From: Daedaleopsis sinensis
Lineage: Eukaryota > Basidiomycota > Agaricomycetes > Polyporales > Polyporaceae
Assembly: GCA_033807695.1 (NCBI GenBank)
Contig: CM066307.1
Span: 558,001-622,000, forward strand
Direction: 5' to 3'
Length of the DNA: 64,000 nucleotides
Shown: one piece after another, positions 21,302 to 33,526 of the stretch
How positions within the stretch are numbered: position 1 is the stretch's first letter
Layout of the letters: each line of letters opens with the position of its first letter
Position numbers and translations under genes: made by a program
The notes under the pieces: generated by a model
Told to the model about the DNA's origin: nothing
What the model saw: the letters and a program-made list of their open reading frames with translations, nothing else
Database searches by the model: none

Positions 21302-23110
21302 GCGGTTCAGCAAGAGTCCGTATCTCTCGATCCCGGACGGTGTCAAGTTCCTCTGCGGAATCGGACAGTTCCATGTACACGGCCACCTCCCTCGGTGTTT
21401 TGTCCGTTTCTCTGCGAACTTCATACGTGGGATCGGCGTCCAGGACGGAGAAATATTAGAGACTCTATGGGCTAGATTAAATGAGATCGCGGGGAGCACT
21501 CGGGGCATGTCATCCGCTCATCGGAGGGAGGTCACTGACGATCATATGAACGACTCTAACTGGATGAAATTGACCCGGATCGGTAATGTCCGACCTCTAC
21601 ATGCTCGGACTTGGAGTGCTGATAGATTCCTAGCACACGCACTCTGTCAGAAGTGGAAACGGGCCTGTCGCGAACAGCCGCTTGCCGACAATGCGTATAA
21701 GCGACTCACCACTGCACTCCCCGCGGAGAAGGTGTCCGAGTGGATGGCAGAGGCCAAGCAAGCCGACATCGACCGAGATCTCGCTTCAGAGGCGATGGAC
21801 ATCTACGACATCCAGGCCAAGCCATGTGAGTATATCAAAGTGTGTCCTTGGTCCGTCGAGCTGAGCTTGCGTAGTGCCGGGACGGCATGACGTCGAAGCG
21901 ATGCTTGTCGAGGAGGAGCTTCACGATACTCCGGAATCGGAGCAGAGCGCAGCTCAGTGGCTCTCGGAAGGTATCAAAATAGAGCAGACAAATTGAGCCG
22001 GGTTGCTTGATGAATCCAGTCGCTATACTGACCATATTGTGTAGGATGACTGTCGCGTTTGCAGCTCGCACACTCGGTCTGAGCTCCGCAGCGAAGAATC
22101 GACTGTCTCTTGCCCAACAGCGAAGACGGCTCGCCGGATCTATAGCAAAGTTTAACAGAACAGCAATGAGGTTCATGCCTATCGACAATGTGTCCACGCT
22201 CCTTGCTGCTGCGACACATAACACAAATCTCGGATTGGAGTGGGACGAGGAGGATGACTCCCTCGATGACGGCGCAGACAGCCATATTGCTCCAGATGAC
22301 GCGGATGACGACACACTACAGCCAGAGAACCAGGCGATCGCTCTGCAATCAACACTAGGACCTGACCTGATCACCCGCTACGGACTCTGGGACCTCGCAC
22401 TCAAGGAGAGACAACTCCGAGAGGGGCAGATGAACGACACACTCCAGGGAATCCGTACCGGCATCGGATACAAGTCCCTCCTCTATCGTACAAAAATCCG
22501 GAAGGCTCCGTCCTATCGTACACGTCTCCGGAGCTTTGACGATATTCACATCGCTGACGAAAGCGTGTGCAAGCATGTCCGGCTCTACATGCAAGCGAGG
22601 CAGTCCGCGGAGCGGCTGTTTAATCCCCGGAGTGCCCAGCACACTAAGGCTTGCACGGAGCTCTTCGCCAAGTACAAGCCCATCGTCCGGGAAGATCTCC
22701 GTGTAGAGACCGCAGTCATTGAGTCTTTTACACAGGGTCTTCGGAACATATCTTCCGCCTGGTTTTGGCATATAGAAGATTTGGAGAGGGCTGAGGGTCA
22801 GGAATGGATGCGTGACCGTACGTGACAACATTCTGGAGCTCCGTGGACTAGTTGTTGACAATCTCTCAGTCCGCAAGATGCTGTGGCTCAGAGCTTATGC
22901 CAGAAAACTCCGATGGGATGAGGAGTTGGTAATAGTGCCTTTTGAGATGGACTGCACCGTCCGCAAATTCCGGGGCAAAGCTGCGGACTGGAACGAGTGA
23001 GGTCTCACTCCGCAGAGCGCCGGGCACAAGAGCTATGCATGCAAACAGCAGGAGTTGTGGACAAACCTTGCTGAGCATGCCCAGACTATGTTTACTACTG
23101 TAACAGCCCG
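21302..23110 (+). pseudogene. KDZ-1: 3' half of a KDZ transposase gene, 5' part cut off by G1
   Basis: The first exon segment (21302-21823) matches KDZ-2 nearly residue for residue, including H-V-H-G-H, D-G-E-I-L-E-T-L-W and D-D-H-M-N-D-S-N-W, which are conserved KDZ (Kyakuja-Dileera-Zisupton) transposase motifs carrying part of the RNase-H-fold active site. A further exon from about 22030 to 22815 holds the C-terminal helical region (Q-Q-R-R-R, L-R-E-G-Q, T-R-L-R-S, Q-A-R-Q-S-A). Then come 22850-23000 (W-L-R-A-Y-A-R, R-W-D-E-E) and, after an in-frame TGA at 22998, the usual Y-A-C-K-Q end. The 5' part lies beyond the left edge of the window. Confidence 0.85.
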
Positions 23111-23266
23111 TGTTCGTCCCGTCCCGAGTACATAACCTGAATGAACATAGAGCTGTTTCACGTGACTATGGTTCAATTGTGAACCGTGGGACATGCTCCG
23201 GAGTGACTGCAGCCCAGTCGCTGCATATCGATAACCACAGCCATTGCACATCGCGCAGACAGCTCT

Positions 23267-24037
23267 ATGAATTCAGCAATCACTCCGGCAGTGACAGAGC
23301 GCCACAGAGCACCGCCTCATGGCGATCTCATTCTGTCCGCCCCTGCAGAGGATGTAATGTGGTCCGGAAGAGTGGATGTCCTCCTCTGTGTATGGCGGAT
23401 CGGCCAAGCTATTGAGTCTTTTCCTCGCAATCCAACTCCACTCGATGTGCTCAGGTGGAACGAGGGCATTGCAAGGGAGCTAGTACGTACCTTCAGAACT
23501 CTCAAAGTCTTGTCGTCCTCGACACACAGCACTGACACGCAGACAGTGGCATGACATATCCGGACTCGGAATCTCATCAGCCGCAATCCTCGGAATGGCA
23601 ACACCACCCGCTGTCAACTCTTGCAAGCCTATGTCGATGCTTCTCCGCCATATTCAGTGGCAGCCCAACCGCACTATCCGCTTCGACCTTCCGACTTTCG
23701 ACGCATCAGCATTTCATGCTGAAATGGGCCCCGCGGAGATCACGATTGAGCAAGCGGACACCAAGCGAGGGTGGGCAAAATGGTGGGAGTGGGACCGGCA
23801 GAGCCTGGGTGGGCCTGGAGGTCGAGCAGTGACCTGGCGGCGCACTCCGAAAGGAGAAGTGGTACGTCTGTCTCTGTCTCCGGTGACAATTATGAGTCTC
23901 ACACTACACAGCCCGCTCCAATGCCCATGTTTCTCTCAGATCTGGAAGAGATCGAACATTATAATGAGCTGGCAGGAATGAAGATAGATGCGCTACGTGC
24001 TGAGAGGGAGAAGGTGGTTCGTCAAGGAGGACAGTAG
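23267..24037 (+). CDS. Gene X downstream of KDZ-1, unknown function (start uncertain)
   Basis: Three exons join in frame: about 23267-23485, a middle exon from about 23546 beginning with the Trp of W-H-D-I-S-G, and a last exon beginning P-A-P-M and ending 24037; the introns begin GTACGT and end CAG. The product is roughly 170-180 residues: an N-terminal helical part (P-L-D-V-L-R-W-N-E), a Trp-rich centre (W-A-K-W-W-E-W-D) and a Lys/Glu-rich C-terminal helix. No domain recognised. Same direction as KDZ-1 and directly after it, so it may be a passenger gene of that element. The true start may be upstream. Confidence 0.45.
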
Positions 24038-24545
24038 GAGGGACATTAGCATTCATGTAGGGTCCAAGATCAGGTGCATATAAAAGAGACTGTGCGGCAG
24101 TGGCTATCAGCGGTCCGTACGCACATGCATGTGTGAGCTGACCGGAACACAGCGTGCAGCAGATCTATGCATGCATGCATGTGTCTACGTCCCGTGTCTA
24201 CGTCCCGGCCGGGCGGGAGGCAGGTCTCCTCAAATTTCAGACCGTCTGCTAGAGCCCCGCGGAGCAGGTAGCCGAGTCCGTCCGGCTGTGCAGGGCTGCA
24301 GAAACAGCTGCGAGCCGGTCCGTGCACGCGTGCGTGTGCCAGGAGACCGAACGTTCAACAGCCCCGGCCGAGCGGGAGCATAGACGCAACTACCGCCCCA
24401 GCCGGTATCCTCTCCTGCCGTTCCCCTTGAGCAGTAATGCTTTGTAAAAGTTTATATGCTCTCTTTAGCAGGTCCAATCCTATGCCTCTCACCAGGTACA
24501 GGGGCCCGAGCTTGCTTTCATCCACACTGTGTCACGGATCGGACT
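24038..24545 (+). promoter_or_regulatory. Upstream region of KDZ-3
   Basis: No gene seen. It contains ATATAAAAG near 24078, repeated GCATGCAT around 24170-24180 and a doubled GTGTCTACGTCCCG at about 24181-24206. A promoter role is inferred from position only. Confidence 0.3.
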
Positions 24546-27500
24546 ATGTCGAGGCGGTCGAACAAGCGTCCGAGAAAAGGACCAGCAGATCCGGATCTCT
24601 CTGCCGACTTCTCAGCACTCACAGCCGCGGATGCTCAGCTCGCCCAATCGTCCAGCCCTGCCAGCACCTTCGCGATAGACAGTATCTCAGGCGACAGGCG
24701 TCGAATCCTTCGCACTGAGGTCCCCCTTCCTCTTCCAGATGACGAACCGCCTCTCCCTGGGTCCGGTGATGCCGCTGACCCAACTGCGCTGCCCGACTTT
24801 GGCACCACAGAAGATTGGGACCCCACCTTTCTGAATCCCGATCAAGACTCCATGGCTGGGGAGCCGTCGAGTACTGAGGCAAACCGCCAGGCGCATAAGG
24901 AGCGTTCGCGGCGATACATGAGCACAGTGAGCCCTTGCTCGACTCGCTAAAAATTTGATCGCTGACTTATAAGCTTCACTACAGGACGAGCCGATGAAAC
25001 TTTTCATCCCCCAGCGGGACATGGAAATGTTGCACCGAGATAGTCGAGGACTCGCCACAAAAGAGCGGTGTAGTCACTGCACGGACCACGTGAATCCTGG
25101 CAGGGCGGTCATTCGGTGCATGTCCTGCACGCCTGGGCCGTTGATGTGCGAGCGGTGTGCGGTTCATACACACTCCTCCAATCCATATCACAGGATCAAG
25201 GTACGTGTCAGGGCTCGATGTACGTATGGCAGCGTGTCTCACCACTGGGTATTCCGCTAGAGATGGATGGGACAAATGTTTGAAAACGAAACGCTCAAGG
25301 CCCTCAGGTTGAGAATTCAGTTAGGACATCAACATGACCACAGCAGGTGTTCCAATCCCATCCCCACACGCGACGACTTCTGCGCCATTCACATCGATGA
25401 CCGCCACCTCGTCGCCGTTGACTTCTGCAGCTGCGACAACGCCGGTCGCGCTGGGAGCAACATTCAACAGCTACTCCGCTATAACCTCTGGCCAGCTACA
25501 GAGGCAGAACCCAATACGGTATTCACATTCCAGCTGCTCGAACATTACCACGTACAAAGCCTTGAAGGCAACACCTCCCTCTTCCACTACTACAATGCCC
25601 TCGAGTGCCTCACTGACAACACCGGTACCGGGCGGGCTCAAGACCGATACAAAGCATTCATGAGGGTCGTCGCACAGTGGCGACACTTAAAGCGGCTGAA
25701 GCGATGTGGGCGTGGACACGATCCGTCTGGGGTCATGGGTACTACGCCGGGCGAGCTCCCCGTGCGGTGTCCTGCATGCCCACATCCAGGGATCAATATC
25801 CCTGACAACTGGGACTCAGTCTCAGACGATCTCAAGTAAGTTAATCATACTCCCTCTCCTCGTTGTAGAGTGTAGGGAATCGTGGAATAACATTGCTTCG
25901 AATTACAGATACATGTACATGGTGACCGTGGCGATGGACACCTGCTTCCGTCTGAAGCGACATGACGTCTCGAACGAAGAGAAGGATCCGATTTTGGGGA
26001 GTGGCTGGGGCTACTTCGTCGAGGACACAGGGTTCCAGGAGGTTCTGCATGGGTACGGTAACCAGGACGAGGTGAGATAATTGTATCTGCTTCATATGTG
26101 TGCTCGGTGACTCATGCTCTATCTCTGATACATCCTAGATGTCGACATATACGGGCTTGTCGGCTGTTGACCATGCAAACACGAAGTTCTTGTGGGGATA
26201 CGCTGCGACGGGAGTAGGAGGGATGATGTGCGCGCGACACGAGTTTTGGCTAGTGCTTGGGATAGCCGATCTCCAGAGGGGCGAGAAGTGAGTGCTCTGT
26301 ATACACTCCATGCATGTGTGTCCTCATAAGTGCGTCAGATACATAAATATGGATTACATATTTGTGCGCGCTATCCGTCGGTTTCTGCTGCTGCACAAGC
26401 TCGTCAGTTATGACATCGCGTGTCAGTGGTCCTGTGGGCTCCTCGAACGGATTGCCAAGTTCCCCGCACACATCCAGGTCGAGATCCCTGAAGGCACCAT
26501 AGCATACGCAATCCCGAAACTCCACTTCGGTGCCTATGGGCAGGAAGGGCACTCCCCATACTCCCTGAACTACTGTGTCGGTGCAGCAAGGACCGACGGC
26601 GAGGCGATCGAGCGAGGATGGTGGTGGATACAGCCCGCCGCCAATGCGACGAAACAGATGGGTCCAGGGCAACACCAAGGCCTTCTGGAGGACCTGTTTG
26701 GATACTCGAACTGGCGCAAGACAGTTAAACTGCGTATGTTCTTAAAGCTGTCTTCCTTGAGTTATTCCACCCGACTTATGCCTCGAGACAGCGTGGATGT
26801 TGAGAGACAGGCTCCGAAAAGGCTGCGAAAGCGTATCACGAGCAGCTCGAAGTGTACGAGGAGCTCACGGAGTCTCTGACAAACCAGCATAACGTCGCTG
26901 AGTGGAGGGCGGTCGTGATCACATGGGAGGCTGATCCCTTCAACCGTGATGATCCATATGTGACGATCTCCCAAGGTGCATTCCTCAATCGACTTCGCCA
27001 CTGACTGTAATTTAAGCATCATCATTGCCCTAGGACCTACGCAAGGAGAGACACTCCGGACGCTTGCCGAGGAGGAGCAGAGAGCAAGTGCTGTGCCCGG
27101 CTTCATAGCACTGCACGAAGTCAGTATCGTCGGCTTTGTGTCAATGGGGCTGGACCTAGAAGAGGCCAAGTAAGTGTCATGGTGCGCATGCTGTAAATTA
27201 CCGTGCTAATGATCGTTAGCAGAGCACGACTCTGTGACAACGCCAGAAAAGCGACAGGGAGCAAGGTCGCCGGACTTTTCGAGCGGCACACATCGTTGCA
27301 GCGCAAACTGCAGAAGTTCCGCAAAGTCCAATGCATCTACATGCCTCGTGCGATGAGCATGATAAATGAAGACCCCGCCTGCCAATTGGACGTGGAACTC
27401 GTCGAGGAAGTACGCCTCGATCTCCCCACCGAGATTAGCTCCTCTCGTCGGGACACCGTCTGTTCACCCCGCCTTCAAGATATTGAAGCTTGAATGCGCG

Positions 27501-28286
27501 AAGCCCAATGCCGTGATGCTCCAGAGCCTTCGCAATCAACTACACACCCTGGACCATCTCTACCGGTACAAGAAGACGCACGTTCGACACCAGGGTGCAA
27601 ATACTCGTGCACGTCAAGGCATATCGACTGAGAATGTTTGGAAGGATCGCGCGACACAGCGTTACTGCCATGCTCGACGAGCGAAGCTCGCTCTGTCAGG
27701 GGGTAGGGCTTGAGAGCAAGAGTTGTGAGTGCTCCAGGACTCGGACATTCGCGGGATCCAGGAGGACGATCCGAACTCTGCTGCGTCACGCAAGCGTGCA
27801 CGGTCAGAGAAGGATCCAGGCCCTGCCGAAGGATGGCGCACCATTTCCTGAATATGGTGGTCATCCGATCTCAACGGTAGCGAGGAGATGATCGACTCGC
27901 TCCGGGTCGAATGGCTGAAGGTGCGCGCTCGAACGACACGCTGGAAGGAGGAGGTCAAGCTGCTTCCAGAGGAGATGAGGCGCACCCTTGAGAGTCATTC
28001 TCACGACGAGAAGGAGTGGAACATCTGAGCACGGTCAGGTGCAGGGGTGGACTCAGTTTTCCAGGAGGGGCTTTCTTCTTACGCGCACAAGCAGGCCTAC
28101 ATTCGCAGACGAATGCGGGCTACATTAGCGCAGGTGTGCCTTGCTGACGTGAAGGCCGTCAAGGGTGATGGCTGGATTCCGGAGAGGGAATGGTGGGATA
28201 GCGACAAGGCTGTCGTCTTTGCTGTAGATGACCCCGAGGACCTAGACGATTTGTTTGAGCTAGATCCAGAAGATCTGGATGTATAG
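24546..28286 (+). pseudogene. KDZ-3: CxC2-type KDZ transposase gene, probably inactive
   Basis: Exons assembled by eye: 24546-24926, 24985-25200, 25261-25835, 25909-26071, 26139-26287, 26339-about 26734, then from about 26813 on, ending 28286. A CxC2 zinc cluster lies at 25069-25170 (C-S-H-C, R-C-M-S-C, C-E-R-C-A-V-H). Later come the F-R-L-K-R block, A-T-G-V-G...C-A-R-H-E, Y-D-I-A-C-Q-W (catalytic Asp), I-P-K-L-H-F, R-T-D-G-E-A-I-E-R-G-W (catalytic Glu), N-W-R-K, and near the end G-L-S-S-Y-A-H-K-Q. A frame change near 27430 and in-frame TGA codons near 27712, 27727 and 27852, at positions where the family has Trp or Arg, suggest decay. Distinct in sequence from KDZ-1/2. Confidence 0.85.
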
Positions 28287-30560
28287 ATGTTGTATCCCAT
28301 CGTCTTGATATCCAACTCTCCGCTCAATGACTGTGTATGTCCCAAGCGCCCGATGTTCCATATACATGTCCGGGTTTAGCAGTGAAAGTGCCCGCACCCT
28401 TTTCGAGCGGAATAAGCGCTGTACAGCACAGCACCGTCCCCATTAGGGTATCCCTGGTGCCTGAGTGGTCCAAACTGACCGCATTAGGCAGCCCTGGCGC
28501 CCAACGGGCCTTTTTAGCTGTCTGGCGGCCAAACCGAGTGCATCCGACCGCATTAGGCATGCTGCCGACGTGCCGAGAGGGCGCTACAGTGTCTCTCCGG
28601 CCTGCTCTCCCTCCCCCCCGGAGCCTCGTAATACATCAGGTACCCTCCTATATGTATTGCAATACACGCTAGATTAAGGTCCTGTTTGTAATACATCAAC
28701 ACTACAACAGCTGCTGCGCCATTGGCGACGGCGGTCTATCCGGCGGGTGGATTTCGGATAGAGTGATGGCCACGCCATAGCTGTACACTGCTATCCACTG
28801 CAACCCTTGGATAGCGCGCGGTATAAGGGAAAGGGAACGCAAGTGAGTTTTAACCAGCTCGCAACCGATGCCATGGGTGAATCTCGCAGTATCCGCCGTA
28901 CTCGGGTTCGGGATGTGTTTGTAGGCCAGGAGCGCCTCCTGCATCCTCTAGCCGAGGAGGTCGAGCTCGGAATCAGTGGAAGTCTTGACTAGGTCCCGGT
29001 GGGTGGGTACAGTCACTTGTTCTAGTGACTCTAGGGTTGGGAGCTGGGGAGCGCCGGATACACCGGATGGGTCATTCGGCTGCGACATGGCGGGAGAGTG
29101 CAAGCAGGCAGTGGTGCGACCACTGATACTTATGTGCCGACTTTGCGAGTTTGCGCTATTGTACCTGGAACAATAGGCAACTTGCCGGCTGCCTAGACGC
29201 CTGGTTGTTCTGTTATTGTTCCCCATGTCAGGAAGTCCAGACCCAGGCTCCTCACCTGGGCTCCGCGGACATTGTCCACATCTGAGAGGTTTCCGGAGCC
29301 AGGGGTGCTGAAGGTTAGCAAGCTGTGACACAATGTTGGATGCAAGGCAGCCGGGAGAAGACAAATGTGCCGGATGCTGGGTGCGTGGCCAAAATGGGAA
29401 CGCGGGGAGTCGGATCGAGTCGCATGTGCGGGTATCTATGTGTTCGGATCGGATAGACTGACCGGCAGTAGACCTATGCAGAGGTGACTCGCAAGCTGCT
29501 GGCAATAGATGCGAGGCAGCCCGGAGACGACAAATGTGCCAGATGCTGGGCGTGCAGAGATATTTGTTCGGGTAACCAAAATGGGAACACGGGGAGGCGG
29601 ATCGAGTCGCGCATGCGGGTATGTATGTGTTCGGATCGAACAAGCTGAGATAAGTGTGGTAGTAGCTCCAGTACTTTACACTCAGCTGTACAGCCGGTTT
29701 AAACATGTGTAGACAAGCTATTGTAATCCAAATAGCTACTTGAGGTTGTATTTGTCCCTGAGATGCCGGATAGTCGTAGTAGATTGGTCCCCAGTCATCT
29801 ACTACTACGTTGACACAAGCCGAGCTATTTGCTTCTGACCTGGGAAATAACATGTAACAGCATTCCCCTAGCTGTGGAAAGCTATAAGAACATATAGGAT
29901 CAAGTACTGGAGGGATTCATGCGACAACGGGTAGGTACGGATACCATGCTCCCGAGGTCCGCTTTCACCTGTGCTCGTCATACTATAAGTGAAAGGTTAA
30001 ACAATTGGTATAAAGGTTATATGAGCCACTAAGGGACTAATTAGAAGGGTATAGCGTAGCAAGAGAGCCGGGACCGCTACACTGTAGGTCCAATTCACAG
30101 CTCCAGAGGTCGCAGGCAATAAGGCAGGGTACCCAGAAGTCACTCCAGATACCCCCCTGGATCGAACAGTAAACATGGTATATATGACCCCACCCCAATC
30201 CATCCGCTCGGAAAGGTAAATAGGTTGGTTCGATCGAGTCAGATCGGCCCACTAAAATGGCCATTAAGTCAATCATATTAGGTAGCTATAATGTAAAATG
30301 TTTACTGAGCTATGTGAGAGAACAGGTCCGTGGAGGGGTCTCTTGGTCTCAGTGTACAACGCAGGGAGTGCATTCTGAATCCTGGGCATGCTGGGCTCGA
30401 TCCTGTTACTCGTCTGGACAACTATCGGCCTCGCCTTCTCGTCATAATCTTGCACAAGCGAGACACATACATTGCACACAATGCGTGTGGGATCTCTGAA
30501 AGCTCCCCAAACGCGCCCCTGCAGCTTATTGTGAGTACTCTCCCACAGCCCTTGTCGATC
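28287..30560. other. No clear gene; degenerate intergenic or transposon-derived DNA
   Basis: Only short frames without motifs. It contains the palindrome TGTATTGCAATACA near 28650, two CCGCATTAGGCA motifs near 28480 and 28550, an imperfect direct duplication (29316-29645), and on the minus strand two adjacent short ATG frames (29088-28948 and 28944-28702) that I could not assign. Confidence 0.4.
29316..29645. repeat. Imperfect direct duplication, units about 130-155 bp
   Basis: 29316-29446 and 29489-29645 share GCAAGCTG, GCAGCC(C)GGAGA, ACAAATGTGCC(G/A)GATGCTGGG, CCAAAATGGGAAC and ATGTGTTCGGATCG in the same order. The second unit has an extra stretch near 29565. No coding content. Confidence 0.6.
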
Positions 30561-30574
30561 CGCGTCGCCACTAT

Positions 30575-30875
30575 GAAGTCTGAACTGACACCGGCATGCT
30601 TCGAGCTCTCCAGATGCCCGGAGTCACCACCCCGCTGCACCATCTTCCCATCCTCCTCAGCGCGCTACTGGCTACGCAAGTGATACACGAGCTCGGGCAC
30701 GCTCTCGTAGCAGCACTGTACGCACCGCTCTACCCTTCGTGCTTCTCGAGCATGAACTCACCACCGCGCCCTCCGCGTCTTCTGCCATCGCAGAGAGGCC
30801 GTGTCCCTCAGCTCTGTCGGGCTCGGGCTAACCGTCATCCTCCCCTCCGCGTACGTCACACCACCTGTGGTCACC
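30575..30875 (+). pseudogene. Fragment of a site-2-protease-like (M50) membrane metalloprotease gene
   Basis: One frame near 30600-30730 reads M-P-G-V-T-T-P then a hydrophobic stretch and H-E-L-G-H-A-L-V-A-A, the HExxH zinc site of M50 proteases in its transmembrane context. After a break, L-S-S-V-G-L-G-L-T-V and L-P-S-A-Y-V near 30810-30865 fit the following family segment. The rest of the gene, including the second zinc-ligand region, is not found, and the palindrome begins at 31029. Probably a truncated host gene or a captured piece. Confidence 0.55.
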
Positions 30876-32882
30876 ACTTTTTAGATAAACACCTGCACTA
30901 CTGGCCTGCCAGGATGTGCATTCTGTCTTTTATCTGTGCAGGCAGCTTTATAAATGCAAAAAAGCGGTAATCTAGAAAGGGTGCTGGGCTGTTTAGATTG
31001 AGTCTATCAATTCAAACTGTCCAGGGCACAATTATGGAGTGTCATAGTCACTGGTCATAAAAGGGTGCAGGGCAGTTATTCAAGCTAGTACATTAGTTGA
31101 TAAAGGGTGCGGGGCAGTCAATTAGATTGGCTTGAAAAAGACAGCAGGGCAGTTAATTAAACCAGTACCCCGGTTGAGAAAGAGTGCTGGGCAGTCAATT
31201 AAACTAGTCAGAATAGGGTGCAGGGCAGTTAATAAAACAGATGCACCAGTCTGGAATAGGTGCTGGGCAGTTAATTAGACAGGTGCACTAGTCTAGAATA
31301 GATGCTGGGCGGTCAATTAAACCAGGTGCAGGACAGTTTATTAAACAGATGCACTGGTCTAGAATAGGTGCTGGGCAGTCAATTAAACTAGTCAGAATAA
31401 GGTGCAGGGCAGTTAATAAAACAGGTGCACCAGTCAGGAATAGGTGCTGGGCAGTTAATTAAACAGGTACACCAGTCGCAAAAGAGTGCAGGGCCAGTAA
31501 CCAATTCTGATATAATGCAATCTGCCAGTTATCTATCTAGATAACAACTTCTTATCTCTACTGATTGCTTGCTCATCCAATCTACTGTCCTAGGATCAGT
31601 ACCGCGCTACCGGGCGCTTACTTAGTGCCTTTTCCCGTGCCTTATTACCTTAATTAGGTAGGTAGGTGGCTAGGCTACCCTAGGGGGGGGGGGCACTTCC
31701 TCACCCATACCTCCCTCATTTCTTGATGGATTCCCTCCATTAAAGTGGTGGTATACTTGTATATTAAATGGCTAACACCCTGTAAAATGTGTGGGTACAA
31801 CCCCCTCTATTCAGTGCACTGCAATAGGTAGAAGTGGTCGCTTTTTTGGGGTGTTAAATGTTGGATAGCTTGATAACCGGTGGGCACATCATTATGTACA
31901 AGGTACTGTTGGAAAGGGCTATACTGTGGCTTTCCAACAAGCCCTTGTACATGACAATCCGTCCACGGGAACCCTGGATATGCACCGGTGCTCCTCCTAC
32001 CCTACCCTCAAATTGTTCAGGGTGTACCTCCGTCAATTCCTGATCAATCAATATGATCCTTTTTGTGTTCAGTGCATATACTATACTACATCTCGAATCA
32101 GTAGTGTGCCTAGCCAAGCACCTCACTGATCCAGATACAATGGTGCATATCCAGGGTTCCCGTGGACGGATTGTCATGTACAAGGGCTTGTTGGAAAGCC
32201 ACAGTATAGCCCTTTCCAACAGTACCTTGTACATAATGATGTGCCCACCGGTTATCAAGCTATCCAACATTTAACACCCCAAAAAAGCGACCACTTCTAC
32301 CTATTGCAGTGCACTGAATAGAGGGGGTTGTACCCACACATTTTACAGGGTGTTAGCCATTTAATATACAAGTATACCACCACTTTAATGGAGGGAATCC
32401 ATCAAGAAATGAGGGAGGTATGGGTGAGGAAGTGCCCCCCCCCCCTAGGGTAGCCTAGCCACCTACCTACCTAATTAAGGTAATAAGGCACGGGAAAAGG
32501 CACTAAGTAAGCGCCCGGTAGCGCGGTACTGATCCTAGGACAGTAGATTGGATGAGCAAGCAATCAGTAGAGATAAGAAGTTGTTATCTAGATAGATAAC
32601 TGGCAGATTGCATTATATCAGAATTGGTTACTGGCCCTGCACTCTTTTGCGACTGGTGTACCTGTTTAATTAACTGCCCAGCACCTATTCCTGACTGGTG
32701 CACCTGTTTTATTAACTGCCCTGCACCTTATTCTGACTAGTTTAATTGACTGCCCAGCACCTATTCTAGACCAGTGCATCTGTTTAATAAACTGTCCTGC
32801 ACCTGGTTTAATTGACCGCCCAGCATCTATTCTAGACTAGTGCACCTGTCTAATTAACTGCCCAGCACCTATTCCAGACTGG

Positions 32883-32894
32883 TGCATCTGTTTT
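32883..32894. repeat. LINE target-site duplication, left (TGCATCTGTTTT)
   Basis: Identical to 39286-39297. It adjoins the A-rich 3' tail of the LINE (T-rich on this strand), so its inner edge is uncertain by a few bases. Confidence 0.8.
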
Positions 32895-33526
32895 TGTTTG
32901 TTTGTAATCCTGGTTTACCGCCCGCGAGGGCCAAGCCCTATGGTAGGCAGTATGATACAAGGTAGCTACGCTTTTGTCCAATGCCAGTGTAAATCTCGGA
33001 GCAGAAGCAGGGGGGTGGGAGTGATGGTCGAGGCGCAACGACTATGGCCATTAGATATAGGTGGTGGTCGGCCGTAGCCTGGTAGTACTGTAGGGAGGGC
33101 AAGAGATGAGTAGCATAAATGAGATAGAGACATAAATAAACGGCCCCCCGACGCGCGCTGCCCCCACAGCCCCCGACCATCGAGTGGTAGGGCAATGGCT
33201 TATAAACCCACGGCAGTCTATGGGTAGCGTACATGCGCTCCTGGATCTCTGTCTCTTCTGCAGGCGGGATACGAGGTGCGGTTACCCCGCCCCCCGTCAT
33301 AACTCCACCATCCCCGGGACAGAGGGACAGTGCGCGCCGTGGCCGGAAAAGAAAGATGCGAAAGAGAAAAATGGGCTCCGTCTCCTAGTGCCGCCGCTGC
33401 TGCCACTCCCGAGGGTGTCCCCGATCGTGGCAGCAGCGTCGACTCCTCTGCGTATGGATTGCTTGCATGGTCAGAGCTGTGAGCAGCAGGTCAGCTACGT
33501 GTCAAGCCGCAGATCCGGGCTACTTC

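Noticed and set aside
21835..22374. Minus-strand frame opposite KDZ-1
   Set aside because: The plus strand carries the recognisable KDZ C-terminal motifs; the minus frame is antisense shadow.
28948..29853. 301-codon minus-strand open frame
   Set aside because: Low-complexity Ser/Pro/His-rich composition with no motif and across a direct duplication; only the last ATG (29088) segment looks remotely protein-like.
31029..32894. CRISPR-like array from the regular repeats in the palindrome arms
   Set aside because: Eukaryotic context, degenerate units without unique spacers, and mirrored in the opposite arm; these are subterminal repeats.
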